In this document: in pieces, positions 23,701 through 34,399 of the stretch
How positions within the stretch are numbered: position 1 is the first letter of the stretch
Layout of the letters: each line of letters begins with the position of its first letter
NCBI GenBank assembly: GCA_026874595.1
Contig: CM049309.1
Location: 21,672,033-21,736,032 of the forward strand
Direction: 5' to 3'
Length of the DNA stretch: 64,000 nucleotides
From: Sipunculus nudus
Taxonomy: Eukaryota; Annelida; Sipuncula; Golfingiida; Sipunculidae
Made by a program: the position numbers and the translations under genes
The notes under the pieces: model-generated
What the model saw: the letters and a program-made list of their open reading frames with translations, nothing else
What the model was told of the DNA's origin: nothing
Database searches by the model: none

Positions 23701-24844
23701 CATGCATCTTCGCCATCGTCGTCGTCGTTTTAACGATCATCACATTTATAGAATATTTCATAGAACCATTCCTTTCTCATCGAAATCCAACATTATAAAA
23801 AAACAGACACAGGATTTAATGAATGGAAGACAATTTTCAATTTTCATATGAATAATAAATGTTGACTTTAAAAGTATACCTGAGTTTTAGTATATGTTTG
23901 CAGATGGAGTGAACGGTTAAATATATATGGTTAAACATACATAATACTTCCACTGTCGCGCGGGCGTGTGCTTGTGTGTGAACTGACATTCGTTATATAT
24001 ATATATATACATATATATACCCTTATAGTTATATCATTTCGCATTAATCAGTCGGCATTTTTTAAAACCCCGTTTTCCCGCTCACGCACCAAAAAACATT
24101 ATACACCGTACTATAATGACCTAGAGCCGTAAATATGCCAAAACCAGGGACAATGAGTGTAAAGTTATATAAACAATCCTGTTGTGTACAGGTATAAGAC
24201 AGTTCATCAAACAAATCCGTCAACAACACGTTGTATCCTTGTTACGTGCAATCGCATGATGTGCCTTAATATACCAGATATCGTAACAGGTGTTCATAAA
24301 AGGCGGTGAAATTATAATTTATGTCTGATCAGTGAATCGATACGCATGGAAAAATAGTAAATTGTTGTAATATGTGGTGTAAATGACACGCACATTAAAT
24401 AAGAAGCGCACTACATGACCCTGAGAGGCCAAAGACAATAAAACTGTTATGTGTTTATCAAATCCTAATACCAAGAAACAGATTTTTTAAGTATGGCACA
24501 CCTGTAGGCCTCGCTATATAGATGATTGATACCTGTCAAAAGTATTGACATGTATATAATACCCTCCTCCCCCGTCTCTCTCTCTCCAGAAAAGAAAGTA
24601 GACTTATTGTCCACAAATGAAACCTGTGGCTACAAGTAACACAGCAAAAGCTTGTGAGATCGCTCACATGGTTTCACTGTTGTATATACTTGTTGAGAAC
24701 ATGTTGAAGAACTAGCATATATTGACCGGCAGTAACGCTTCGTAATCCTGGCTTGATGTTCGCTGAAATTAATAGATCTATACTTCAGAAGAAAGTTTAA
24801 GCAAAAGCTAGAATGTGTTATATATATATGTAGAGAGAGAGAGT

Positions 24845-24887
<43 letters not shown>

Positions 24888-25002
24888 GGATGTATGAATA
24901 GCCATGCTGGTTCATTGTATGTATATATATATATGATTATGAGATGGAACTAGAATACACAGAATCCCATCGGCAGTGAACCGACGTTTCTGTGTATTCT
25001 AG

Positions 25003-25058
<56 letters not shown>

Positions 25059-25867
25059 CTGCAAACATATAATCTATTGATTCCAATTCATACTGTGTCC
25101 AAAATCCATAATGGTTTATTGTATAAATGTGCCTTTCTTTAGTCTCGGAGTAGTACTCTTCGTGTTCACATTGTAGTTCGTTTAACAAAAGCCTAAACAA
25201 AAGCCTGGTTGATAATCCCATTTACTGTGCTACAAAAAGTGACATTTCATGGCCGGATTGGGGCAAATGTTAGCAAAACTACTGACCCCACATAGACTAG
25301 AAACGGATTTGCGTGTGGCAACCTTCCAAGCCTTTCAAGCGGACTACGGTTAGCCGAACTGAAAATTTAATTAAGGCCTCAGCAAGTTAATTAAATTGGA
25401 AAGACATAGCGGGGCGGACAAGAGTTTCGAACATGAGAGCAATCATGCTGTAATATACAGTAGTTATATTGCAATAATATTTAATATATCGAAATGATTT
25501 TGATATATCGAAATGCACTTTCTAACGTATGCTACCGGATGGTGGCACAACCGCACTGACAAAAGTGATCAAACTCGGAGATGAATATATCGATTGGAAT
25601 GAGGGTGGGCCTCTCTATAGATATAGGTATACTGACCGTATCCGTGTCTGTATAAGTGAAAACACATTTTATCATATGTTATTTCCAACAGTATCTGTGT
25701 CCGGGAAACCAATCCAGCACTCAAGTATATGTCTTCTATATATAACATTAGTATGAAGAGTATACAATATATATTGGTCCTTTTTTTCTTAATAGATTTT
25801 ATGATATATACATGGATGAATTTATGTGATAATTTATTTCAAATTGTCAATATATCAATACATTGGT

Positions 25868-25922
<55 letters not shown>

Positions 25923-28900
25923 CTGTGTGTATGTGTGTCTTAGTGTGTGTGTGAGTGAGAGAGAGATCAAAATAACCTGATCCCGGACGTCTGTAAATAA
26001 GACCAAAATTTCCACGAAACGTTTATCCTTATCAGGGTCATATATCATATATATAAGATAAGTCGCTACATGGGCTAATTTTCTTACATGGACCCTGTCA
26101 AAGCCGGACTATAAATATTTTAATATCACCGTCCTTTATCTGACAAGTCATATATACAAACGATCAGCCTAGAAGCAGTTCTCGAACGGAGTCCGTGTCA
26201 GGTCGTCGCTATCAAGATGGACGCTTTTATAATATACGCCTACACAGGGACGCTATGAAAATGGACTCTAACCAGTTGGACGCACTACTTGGACGCTATA
26301 TGGATAATACATTAAGTAATACTGGTTCAGGTTAATTAGTCTTTGTTCCTTCTTTAAAACGTATGTAGGATCACTGCATTAATGTATCCGCATATACATT
26401 GTTGTTATACAGGCCGCCTATAAATGTGGCCCGTTTGTGTATTTTATTGGGTTCATCTTTAAACGCTTTTCGGTGGCCCAGCACGTCTTCTTGTCTTTGA
26501 GCGCTTACTAAAATAAAACAGCGAAGCATCTCTCTAAAATAAACGTGAAATTTAGTTAATCATTTTGTTTGCGGTTCAATAAAAGAAGTCAGATATTCGA
26601 ACATGACAAAGATAATTAAATATGATATTGTATAACAATATATGAGTCCGAGGTACAGACTTGGAAAATGAAGCCCCGGTTTCCTATTGATCATTTAATT
26701 AACGAGATACCCCGTTATCGGGGTTCTTTACATGCTCTGAAGCGAGAGAGTAAATCATGTCAAATCAAAGAACTCATGCTGCATTGCCATTGGAAATGTA
26801 TCATAAATATGTATAAGCAGAGAGATTTAGCATACATTAGTGGTATAACGGATAAAAATGCCGTTACATTAATAGGTTCTAAACACCTCGTTCAACTTCA
26901 GACATTATTTATATACACGCATGTACACACATGAACTCAAACCTTTATATTTTTATTACATACATGGTGAGAAATAAAAAAAAATATAAATCATTTCGCA
27001 CGCCGTCCTCGATTCGTGTTTTCTGCTATACAAGAAGAAGAACTTGATCACTGATATACCGGAGTTTTAGCGTCCCTGGGTATCTAAGTTCTCTCTTAAA
27101 ACCATTATTCTTCCACTTATACACACTGAGACAGTCCGAACGTCCCACATAAACTAACACAACAAAGATCCTCCAGTGCTGATGAACGGCCGCTATAAAT
27201 GTGTGTTGATGGCCATTCAGGTATACTTGGATTTTGTGATAATATCGAGAAGCCTACACTTATCCGTTGTTAAGGCTGTTTACGACTTGATCTGTATAGC
27301 TGTAATCTTGCATTGCATGATTGGTCATGTCCGTATCCGGCCCGATAAAGTTCTGGCTTGATGAGTACTTTTGTAAGAGCCATGTATTCAACAGGATACT
27401 TACTGTCGGTGCCTCATTGTTGGTGAGGGTTTCAAATTCGCGATATCTGCGAAAGGGAAATTATCACGAAAATTAAAACTTCATAAATAAGAGGCCCCTC
27501 GGTCGACGGCAAGTCAAAAAGCAAATGATCAATATTGAAGTTAACAATATATTTTGTATGTTACCGGTCAATCATAATTGCTTTAATATATGATATCAGA
27601 TCTTTCAAAATATCTGACAGTATATACGAGAGGAATGAACAATAGATTCTACGCGTTCGATGTTCAGTTGGGTTCCCGTCCAATTAAATTGTTACGATTT
27701 TGCGTACATATTATTTAATATAATTAATTCACGTAATAACGGATGTACTCTGTGTAAGTTATTGGACTGGTGTTATACATGAGGGGAAACATGACGGACG
27801 ATTGGTCCATCGAATGTATGTGGCCCTCTCGTAAACGTTTATCAAATAAACAAAATAATAATATTACTCACCTACCCTGACATGATACTATTTCTAAATT
27901 ATTGAAGTATGATTTCTCTTTAACAAGCACAGGATCATAGCTGAATGACCTGCTAGATCTTTCGTAATTATAAATAAACGATATATATATAAACGGATAC
28001 ATACATTTCTTCAAAGGAAATCGTTTCTATTGAATCGGCCTTTTTATTGAGACCCGCAAAAAATCTAATGTGGTCTTCGCTATCAAATGTCTCACCCCTT
28101 CTATCAGATTCGAGAAATTAAGTATAGAAACCAGCAAACAAAAAAACAGTCACAGGTGAAAACATAACCGCCTTGGCGAAATTTGCAAAACGTAACACGC
28201 GATAAACGTATACTAAAAAGGACTGCATGATGCCAGTAGTCAAAACCTAGACAGGGTACTCCTTTACTGTTGAGACACCCTTTACCTTTCTATTGAAGTA
28301 GAGACGTACATGCAAGAATGAGTAGCACTATCTTCGCTGTACAACATATTTTGCGACTAGACAGCGAACACATGCTGTGTTTTAATGCACGCCCATGCAT
28401 GATATAAGACAGATAACACTATAGGAGTGGCCGCCCTTCAGATGTCAGGTAGGCTCAGTGCAAATATATTCAGAACATATATAAATTTCTTTAAGTCACG
28501 TGATCGCGTATCGAGGCAACAGGATCCAATGTGCTTCAAATTAATAACGCAACACATGGGCTGCCATATATATTAGTGAACCAAACTCAAGGTTTACCAG
28601 ATCAATCGTAAATTATTGTGAATTCTTTTAACACTAAATTCTATACCGTTTCATTTTTTTTTCTATGCTGATGTTACTGCGTTATATGACAAAAGACCTA
28701 TGTATGCACATTTCAAGGACTTTAGCCATCTGAAATCGACACCCTTTTTCGACTGCAACCAACAGAAGCTGTGTTTAGATATCAAATACATTTAATGATG
28801 GTTTATCATTCGGTCCATTATGGCCACACAAAAAATCTTGTCACAGTGTGTAATAGCATACAGCTTGGCGGGCTAACCATAACAGCTTATAGCTTGTTGT

Positions 28901-31900
28901 AGTTTACCTGAAGTGATTTAAATTTCTGAAGAATGGACCACGGCCAAGGTTTCTTATCTGCAGGACTTTAATCTAATATATATGCTCACTGTTTTTCTTA
29001 CTATACTACTTTGCCCAAATACAATAAAACATACATCATTGCACTATTTATAGAGCATACTCTTCCCGATGCCATGAAGGTATACATTTAATCGCTCGTT
29101 GACACACACATCCAAACTGTCTTTTGAGTTTGATCACTTAATTCGTGACCCACCCGATTCGGCTTCGGTCTTGACCATTATTCTTGTACATATGGTAACC
29201 TGTATTTTCATTCTACAATCTTTCATTTATAATAAAAACAATAACAGGTTATTTTAATGCAATAATTCCTGAACTGTAGTATATAAATTCATGAAACATT
29301 GTTGACTTAAATTGACAGTTCATTTTAATAAACCTGAACTTTAACTTAAATTAGATACAGGACCAAGTGCAAAATTTACCCAGTAATGAGCACAGTCGTG
29401 AGGGTTTGTCAGTCACCTGAAACCCTATAGCCTTCTTAACATATCTGCTCGTAGCTTTGTTGTCATAATCAAATGCATGAATGCAGGCAATTCAGCGGCA
29501 GAGGACATTTGCTTACATTTCTAACATAGCATCCATAATTTGTTTTTCGGTCGGGTTGGAGGGTCCGATTGTTAGTCCATCGATCTCGGGCCCCGGCTGA
29601 TATGGCACGCTTTTATAATTTGAAGGTCGAATGCCCGGCTGAATAAGTGTTCTGTAGAAGTATACCCACTTAAGGACAACTGTTGGTCCTGTTACTGAAT
29701 ATAGGTTGTATTTGCTTAAGGACTGTGGTAATGCCATTCATCTGCACCATTACCTCGCGTATATCCCATAGTAACTTAAACTGTTTCATAAAATTATCAT
29801 TACTTATCCACGTTTGTTTCCCAACTGAAGAGCAATTGACCTATATATAAATATGAGAGAGTTATGTGGTTATCACGGTCTATTTTTCTAGATTTAATAT
29901 TTTGCCATATAATAACATTTAATTGATTACATTGACATTCTGCATAAAGGTTGGCCTTAATTGATGCAAGAAAGTATAATTTTTATTGAGAGCTATACAT
30001 ATATAGATAGATACCCTGTTTGGGTGGAGCAAGGAGGTAAATGGACTTATCACATATTAATTTTAAATAGCCATAGTCCAGTTCTTGAGTGTGCGACTAT
30101 ATGCCTACATCTTATTAGATAAAAGTCATAAATATTTTGTCTTGGCTGTATAGGCAGGCATTCTTCAATTATAAAAACTGTTTTGGAATTGGCGCAAAAT
30201 CAATTTCAACTGGCACAGTCGGTCAGAGATAGAGCGATAAGATATAAAGTTCCGTAGAGTGCACGCGTGCAGTATGATAACAACACCCATGCCAGACTGC
30301 CCTTAAATAAGAACAGTAATCTGAACGAGAAAATCACGCATATCGCGGGATAGAAGTTTTTCCACAAAAAGTTTGTCCAAACACCCCCCGGCAAGACCAG
30401 CATCTATATCCTGACGCTAGCACCTTAGCAAGAGTAGTCATGTGGTTTTAGAACAATGGCAGTTTTTTTAAGAGGTATCAGCACATGCATACTCAGGTGA
30501 AGGGGTTTTAAACACTTTAAATCAATGACTCAAATAACTAAATCTGGATCTCGGCCAAGCTTTCTGCGGAATGTCGGATTTCCTTTGGCACTCGTCCAAA
30601 TACTTGTATGTTTCTAAGTACCCGTTTTGGCTGTGAAGGCAGCAGGTGTCACCATCGTCTGCTATGAAAATATCTGCTCTACCCAGCTTTATGCGATGCT
30701 TATCAAATCGTGCATCCATATATGAGCTTTCAAAAATATTCTTAAAGATAAGACGAAATTTAACGCAATGATTTTTAAACAGCAGGGTTTCAACTTGATA
30801 TTGTGCATGGGTAAATAGATATTGCCCTCTGTAATAATACTGAACCATGTGCTTGATTCATATAACGTTTATTGTACGAGGCGTGGTATATTTGCTCAGA
30901 ACAGTGTCAATAAACAAGGTCATAGAAAGTAAATACAAAGAGGGACTAGCAATAGCGTGTCGCCAGTTTCAAAGGAGACCTGTCATCCATGCATATAATA
31001 ATGATTAATAACTTTCATTGTTTCAAAACGATCAGACCTCTGACAGTGTTAAGTTAAGTAATTGCTTAGTAAATGTCTTTACAAAAAAATGGAGGTGTTG
31101 TCTGCAATGGCACTGATCTAAAATTGTATTCACGAGTCAACTGTGATAGCTTTTACTGTGCCATTTTCTGTAATCATGCAAACACAATTCCACCAATGTC
31201 ATGGAATTTTCGAATTTTCTTCAAATGAATCTCAAATTGCATAAAAGTATTTTGACACTTTTTAATGGAGTAATATTCGAGATATTTATATATTTATTAA
31301 GGGTAATCATTCAGGATTCGAACAAACTCCGTAACGGTGCATTTTCAATAAACTTTCACTTGACATCCATGCAGGTATAACCACACCATGTTTGAGATAT
31401 TCTCACGAGGACGTAAATTATATCATAATCACATGATACATATAAAAAATAATTTGATGTTATGAACACATTAGTTCGTTTCACTGTTTGTCTTTTGGAA
31501 GGTTTTCCTGGGATGCTCTACTCAGTGTTAAACAGTTTTAGAATTGGACTTAATAATGATACCACTGATCATCTGGTGTATATACTGGCTTTGCTGTTTG
31601 CTTTTGTCTCATATGTGATGCAGATAGAATTATACATTAGAACCTCAAATCCCATGTTGATGGTACAGATGGCGATGAAATTATTTTATTTTTAATTTTA
31701 ACTATAATTTTTTACTGTTTACTACCACAATGTAAAGTTAAGTGAAAAAAAAAGGAAAACGGAGTCAAATTGTGCTCCCGCATTAAAGAGTTGGTGGAAA
31801 ATCTAGGTGCATGTTTCCTCATACTTTTACACAAGGCTTGCGTTTTTATGGCTGCCGAGATATGCCTAGGAATTAAAAATAAGCAAACTGACCTTATGAG

Positions 31901-32395
31901 GTCCAGGAAAGAGTCGGCGGTGTTCGCTGGGGCCGGTCTCTGCCCTTCTTCGACAACGGTTCCAGTTTGTTTTCCTGGACGTATCGTCATTACTAGGATG
32001 ATGCCTATGACGACAGCAATGAACGTCGTGGCCAGATAATACACAATAGCTCGTAATCCCATCTTCCCTGACGTCTTAGCATCCAGGGAAGCTAATCCTG
32101 AGATGAGGCTAGACACGATCAGAGGCAGAATCAACATCTTTAGCATCCTCATTAATAGGTCGCCAGGGAAACGGAAGTACATTAGCTGCCTTTTGTCGAA
32201 GGGAGGGTCTAGGCTGCGGAGACCAGCTCCCATGCCTACGCCTATACCCAAACTTATAAGTAAGAGAAGTAAAAGCAAGTTTTCTTTGAATTGTTCCTTG
32301 ATCCTCTGTCCTATGGTTTTCTTTTTGTCAAATATTGTGTCAACAGTCATTTTGTTGATACTGCCATTTTCAACGTTTTCCTTGGCAGCGTCCAT
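11417..32395 (-). CDS. SLC1A: Excitatory amino acid (glutamate/aspartate) transporter, 8 exons
   Basis: Joining 32395-31893, 16620-16578, 15887-15818, 15145-14965, 14487-14254, 12779-12585, 12358-12224 and 11633-11417 gives 1578 nt, or 525 residues plus TAA. All phases match and every intron is GT-AG. Visible family features are TM1 (about 39-59), TM2 (82-105) and TM3 (116-138). An extracellular loop carries four N-glycosylation sequons (N190, N193, N198, N202). The HP1 serine-rich loop runs into ATLPVT, NMDGT (377-381) lies in TM7, HP2 ([15 protein letters not shown]) follows, and TM8 contains [12 protein letters not shown]. Arg458 matches the arginine that binds the acidic side chain in EAATs, so the substrate is glutamate/aspartate with sodium coupling at the plasma membrane, not neutral amino acids. 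The C-terminus HTKL fits a class I PDZ ligand. Intron 1 (about 15.3 kb) hosts an opposite-strand kinase gene. The subtype is unresolved. Confidence 0.95.
12224..12358 (-). CDS. SLC1A: Glutamate transporter exon 7
   Basis: It encodes residues 410-453: hairpin HP2 ([17 protein letters not shown]) and the start of TM8 (ILAVDWLL). The acceptor is TTTCAG and the donor CTTTT|GTAAGA. Confidence 0.94.
12585..12779 (-). CDS. SLC1A: Glutamate transporter exon 6
   Basis: It encodes residues 345-408. This covers the end of HP1 ([10 protein letters not shown]), TM7 with NMDGT (sodium and substrate site) and the following helix. The acceptor is CTACAG and the donor CCAG|GTAGGT. Confidence 0.95.
14254..14487 (-). 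CDS. SLC1A: Glutamate transporter exon 5
   Basis: It encodes residues 267-343: [14 protein letters not shown], a further membrane segment and the start of hairpin HP1 ([14 protein letters not shown]). The acceptor is GGCAG and the donor TCAAG|GTTTGT. Confidence 0.93.
14681..14708. repeat. (CT)n microsatellite
   Basis: Uninterrupted TC dinucleotides occupy 14 units in intron 4 of the transporter gene. Confidence 0.95.
14965..15145 (-). CDS. SLC1A: Glutamate transporter exon 4
   Basis: It encodes residues 206-265, including the family stretch [19 protein letters not shown] and a hydrophobic helix ending QLVVVVIW. The acceptor is AATAG and the donor ATCTG|GTGGGG. Confidence 0.93.
15818..15887 (-). 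CDS. SLC1A: Glutamate transporter exon 3 (glycosylated loop)
   Basis: This 70-nt exon encodes the variable extracellular loop, with four N-x-S/T sequons in 13 residues (NVS, NVT, NGT, NIT). The acceptor is TTACAG and the donor CAAG|GTGGGT. Confidence 0.9.
16578..16620 (-). CDS. SLC1A: Glutamate transporter exon 2
   Basis: This 43-nt exon encodes [14 protein letters not shown], a signature of the EAAT extracellular loop. The acceptor follows TTTCAG and the donor is CAA|GTAAGT. It enters in phase 2 and leaves in phase 0. Confidence 0.93.
16621..18180. other. Left part of transporter intron 1
   Basis: There is no supported gene. It contains poly-C (about 17191-17206) and poly-G (17731-17739) runs. 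It precedes the nested kinase gene. Confidence 0.5.
18186..18268 (+). promoter_or_regulatory. Cluster of CRE-like GACGTC sites upstream of the kinase gene
   Basis: A full CRE palindrome TGACGTCA lies at 18261-18268. Two more GACGTC cores lie in a perfect 10-bp inverted repeat, GACGTCGCGT (18187-18196) and ACGCGACGTC (18221-18230). TGACGTCA is the CREB/ATF consensus. The location 110-190 bp before the first ATG suggests a promoter. A TATA box or start site is not evident. Confidence 0.45.
18378..19049 (+). CDS. Kinase exon 1
   Basis: It encodes residues 1-224: a hydrophobic N-terminus (possible signal or anchor), a long Ser/Gly/Ala-rich stretch, an acidic patch ESDDDVIQ, and the glycine loop. 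The donor is CGG|GTAAGT. The frame is open upstream to 18288 without an ATG. Confidence 0.8.
18378..23519 (+). CDS. Protein kinase, family unresolved, 9 exons, nested in transporter intron
   Basis: Joining 18378-19049, 19636-19745, 20073-20159, 20581-20728, 21126-21301, 21828-21944, 22479-22538, 22923-22980 and 23484-23519 gives 1464 nt, or 487 residues plus TAA. All junctions are GT-AG with matching phases. Residues 1-213 are a serine/glycine-rich region of unknown role with a hydrophobic first 20 residues. The kinase domain (about 214-455) has a glycine loop [11 protein letters not shown], Lys235 in AAVKVKT, an alpha-C Glu at 242 or 243, HLDIKPDN (321-328; HLD instead of HRD), CDFG (340-343), GYKAPE (366-371), DLFSLG (Asp383) and Arg443 in DPQSRL. 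All catalytic residues are present, so activity is likely. HLD also occurs in Mos and some CAMK kinases, but the rest does not let me assign a family. The start at 18378 is the first in-frame ATG; an upstream exon cannot be excluded. Confidence 0.9.
19636..19745 (+). CDS. Kinase exon 2
   Basis: It encodes residues 225-260, with the ATP-binding Lys235 and the alpha-C region [10 protein letters not shown]. The acceptor CCAAG follows a long TATAT-rich tract, an unusually pyrimidine-poor context. The donor is TTAG|GTAGGT. Confidence 0.85.
20073..20159 (+). CDS. Kinase exon 3
   Basis: It encodes residues 261-289, covering the small-lobe strands and hinge ([15 protein letters not shown]). The acceptor is TTTTAG and the donor AAAAG|GTAACA. 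Confidence 0.88.
20395..20580 (+). repeat. 42-bp tandem repeat ending at a 3' splice site
   Basis: About 4.3 degenerate units are spaced 40-42 bp apart. GTAG occurs at 20411, 20451, 20493, 20535 and 20577, each within a TTTGTAGGG-like or TTAGTAGGG-like context. The last GTAG is the real acceptor of kinase exon 4. Each unit thus carries a copy of the acceptor sequence and the first exon bases (GGGTAAC). Confidence 0.85.
20581..20728 (+). CDS. Kinase exon 4 (catalytic loop)
   Basis: It encodes residues 290-339, including helix E and the catalytic loop HLDIKPDN. The acceptor is TTTGTAG at the end of a tandem repeat and the donor is TTG|GTATGT. Confidence 0.92.
21126..21301 (+). CDS. Kinase exon 5 (activation segment)
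   Basis: It encodes residues 340-397: CDFG, an activation loop with Ser/Thr residues, GYKAPE and helix F DLFSLG. The acceptor is TTTGCAG and the donor CCAG|GTTAGT. Confidence 0.93.
21828..21944 (+). CDS. Kinase exon 6
   Basis: It encodes residues 398-436, starting RLPWRR after helix F and ending in NLLIQIL. The acceptor is TTTCAG and the donor TTGT|GTGAGT. Confidence 0.9.
22479..22538 (+). CDS. Kinase exon 7
   Basis: It encodes residues 437-456, with LDPQSRLRI supplying the conserved large-lobe arginine. The acceptor is TCTTCAG and the donor ATGA|GTAAGT. Confidence 0.9.
22923..22980 (+). CDS. Kinase exon 8
   Basis: It encodes residues 457-476, [10 protein letters not shown] and onwards, finishing the kinase domain. 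The acceptor is TTTGCAG and the donor ATG|GTTAGT. Confidence 0.87.
23484..23519 (+). CDS. Kinase exon 9 with stop
   Basis: This short last exon encodes [11 protein letters not shown] and TAA (23517-23519). The acceptor is TTTTCAG. Confidence 0.82.
   Translation, partial: VFLMETATMCQ
24831..24888. repeat. (GA)n microsatellite
   Basis: A nearly pure GA run with a few GTGA and GAAA interruptions. Confidence 0.9.
24944..25008. repeat. Hairpin-forming inverted repeat beside an AT microsatellite
   Basis: AACTAGAATACACAGAA (24948-24964) is matched by its reverse complement, TTCTGTGTATTCTAGTT, at 24988-25004. The two are separated by 23 bases that can pair further (TCGG with CCGA). An AT run follows at once. 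Confidence 0.8.
25007..25052. repeat. (AT)n microsatellite
   Basis: An uninterrupted AT run of about 23 units. Confidence 0.95.
25870..25916. repeat. (AT)n microsatellite
   Basis: About 23 AT units, followed by GT-rich and GA-rich dinucleotide tracts. Confidence 0.95.
31893..32395 (-). CDS. SLC1A: Glutamate transporter exon 1
   Basis: It encodes residues 1-167 and two bases of codon 168, from the ATG at 32395-32393: the cytoplasmic N-terminus, TM1-TM3 and the start of the extracellular loop. The donor is AAG|GTCAGT. Just upstream, GAATTGTAG near 32420 could be an acceptor of a 5'UTR intron. Confidence 0.93.
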
Positions 32396-33106
32396 TTTGT
32401 GTCTCCCCGTGTGCTCACCTACAATTCTAAGACTGTTCTGATATGGCCAGGTAAGTGAAGGCCATATATCTCCTACCTATATGTGAACTTAACAGCACAC
32501 TGTTGACCTGCATTATGCATGCATCTGTTAAACACGGGCGTCCGATAGTCTTGTTTGTTTACCTGTACTCGATGCTTCGTTTTAAAGACTTAACCTGTGA
32601 AATAATCACAACGTGCTATATACACTAATATATCTGAGAAACTTGTCCTGACCTTACACTACTGATTTTGAATACTAATCAAGGCAATAAATTACAAAGA
32701 CTGCTCGCATTCATGGGGAAATGATATGTATACGCATCTCTAAAAAAATCCTTCGTGCTTAAAAGTAGTTGTTTATTCAAATTTCTTCAATGTGACAAGG
32801 GTTACCTATTGTGCTGACATTGTTATTAACGGTACAGTGTTTGTCGTGGCCTCAGATTTATTTATTCGTAACACATGTAAATAAAGGTACATTTTGTCTG
32901 TCTCTGTCCCATGCGGGAAACCATACACATATATAGAGAGCAGCCAAAACGTGAAATGTCATGCATGCATCGTGATTTTGATACGGACTTTCCCCTATAG
33001 GTATTCTCTATAATCGCCGTTTACGTGATTATGCATTTATTTGCTGTTAATGCAGACACAATGGTACAAAAGGTTGCTGTTTCATGGATATATAGCTGCA
33101 GTGTTA

Positions 33107-33429
33107 AGCTGCGTGTCCACTTATGCGGTACGGATACGGATGCGGATGCGTTTTAAATCGCGCATATGGAATAAAGAAGGAGTGTGTCCACTTATGCAGT
33201 GCGTAGTGCGTGCGGAAACGGATACGTTTTTGAAAACCGGACCATGTAGCCGCGGGTACGGAAACGCATGCAGGAACGCATGCGGGAAGTGCCATTTTGT
33301 AGAGGTGAAAGAGGGTGAAAGACCTAAAAACGCAATGAAAAACGTATCTAATGGACGCACACGCACAAAATATCCACATACGTATCCGCACCGCACACGC
33401 AACGCATCCGTACAAGTGGACACGCGGCT
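33107..33429. mobile_element. Foldback MITE-like element with TTA target duplication
   Basis: This 323-bp unit begins AGCTGCGTGTCCACTT and ends with the inverse of AGCCGCGTGTCCACTT. It is flanked on both sides by TTA (33104-33106 and 33430-33432). The inner arms are rich in GCGTACGGATACGG-like units. A second copy of the terminal motif (GTGTCCACTTATGCAG) lies inside from about 33183. A 3-bp TTA/TAA duplication is typical of PIF/Harbinger-type elements. There is no transposase, so it would be non-autonomous. Confidence 0.72.
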
Positions 33430-34072
33430 TTACTCCGATCAGTTTCAGCGAATTTCAGTTCCTTAATTTTCTTTGGTGTTAAGAAGCGGGTATGTATGTT
33501 TCAACCGAAGAGTTGTGAATAAGATATCTGCATGCTATCGCCGAGCGATTGCCAGAGAAACCTCCCCCTCCCCTCAAACCCCAAAGGCCCCGCAACCACC
33601 CCACCCCCCTTCCCCGATCCCCAGAAAATGAGTAGTAATAAAGATCGCTCAGATAGGCTATGAACCATGAAAATTAGGTATAATGGACCATAATAAATAT
33701 CAGGTGCAAAATTTATTGGCTGTGACCGTTAGTCTGACCACAGGTCAGTTTTGGAAGTCCAATTCATTGCATCAACCTGCCTCGTTACCTCGCAAAAAGG
33801 AACAAAATCGAGTGATAATGAAAGATTGACTTGGAAATAAGGTCAAAGTAACAAATAGATATGACCTGCAACATGTGCAAATCATTTTGCTTCAAGGAAC
33901 ACACAGGAAAGGATATTTCCTGCATACAGTTATTCACTTGCGAGGCCAGTGGATGTATCTTGCCATTATATACACATGTATGTAATTTACCCCGTTCAAG
34001 GTCAAGAGAATGTATTAGACTTACAGAGTGTTGCTGCATGAATTAACGGAAAAATACGACCTAAATGTATCC

Positions 34073-34074
<2 letters not shown>

Positions 34075-34124
<50 letters not shown>
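34075..34124. repeat. (AT)n microsatellite
   Basis: About 25 AT units. Confidence 0.95.
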
Positions 34125-34128
<4 letters not shown>

Positions 34129-34239
34129 ACATTCATGGCTTTAACATAACTGAGCAGTATTCACTTTCCTAGATAAATGTTGAAAAAAGTATACGATGAT
34201 CTTCTTAGTTAGATCACCTATTTTTTATTATAAATGAAA

Positions 34240-34399
34240 TATAATAAGATAGGATTAATAATGAGGTCACCATGTATTGACCCAGGTGATCAAATTCAAA
34301 AGACAATCAAAGCACTAGAATATAATAAGATAGGATTAATATAGAGATCACCATGTATTGACCCGGTGATCAAACTCAAAAGACAATCAAAGCACTAGA
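34240..34399. repeat. 81-bp tandem duplication
   Basis: TATAATAAGATAGGATTAAT at 34240 recurs at 34321. The two copies match almost throughout, with a handful of substitutions and a 1-bp indel. Confidence 0.9.

Larger units (their letters stand above)
23520..31892. other. Right part of transporter intron 1
   Basis: This is about 8.4 kb of AT-rich sequence after the kinase stop. The first few hundred bases probably include the kinase 3'UTR. The stretch holds GA and AT microsatellites and one hairpin repeat. Minus-strand open frames at 29513-29737 and 30522-30848 lack recognisable domains and splice support, so I do not call them. Confidence 0.5.

Noticed and set aside
25600-25700. CGTATCCGTGTCTGTATAAG followed by TGAAAACAC, like one end of the foldback family
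   Set aside because: Only one short end-like stretch is visible, with no partner terminus.
29513-29737. Minus-strand open frame of 74 residues in the transporter intron
   Set aside because: It has fairly balanced composition but no recognised domain, no flanking splice logic matching the transporter, and no ATG needed by that gene.
30522-30848. Minus-strand open frame of 108 residues
   Set aside because: There is no domain or neighbouring exon with matching phase. It could be a degraded fragment, but I cannot support a call.
33104-33423. Overlapping open frames of about 100 residues on both strands
   Set aside because: They lie entirely within the foldback element and reflect its GC-rich repeated arms.
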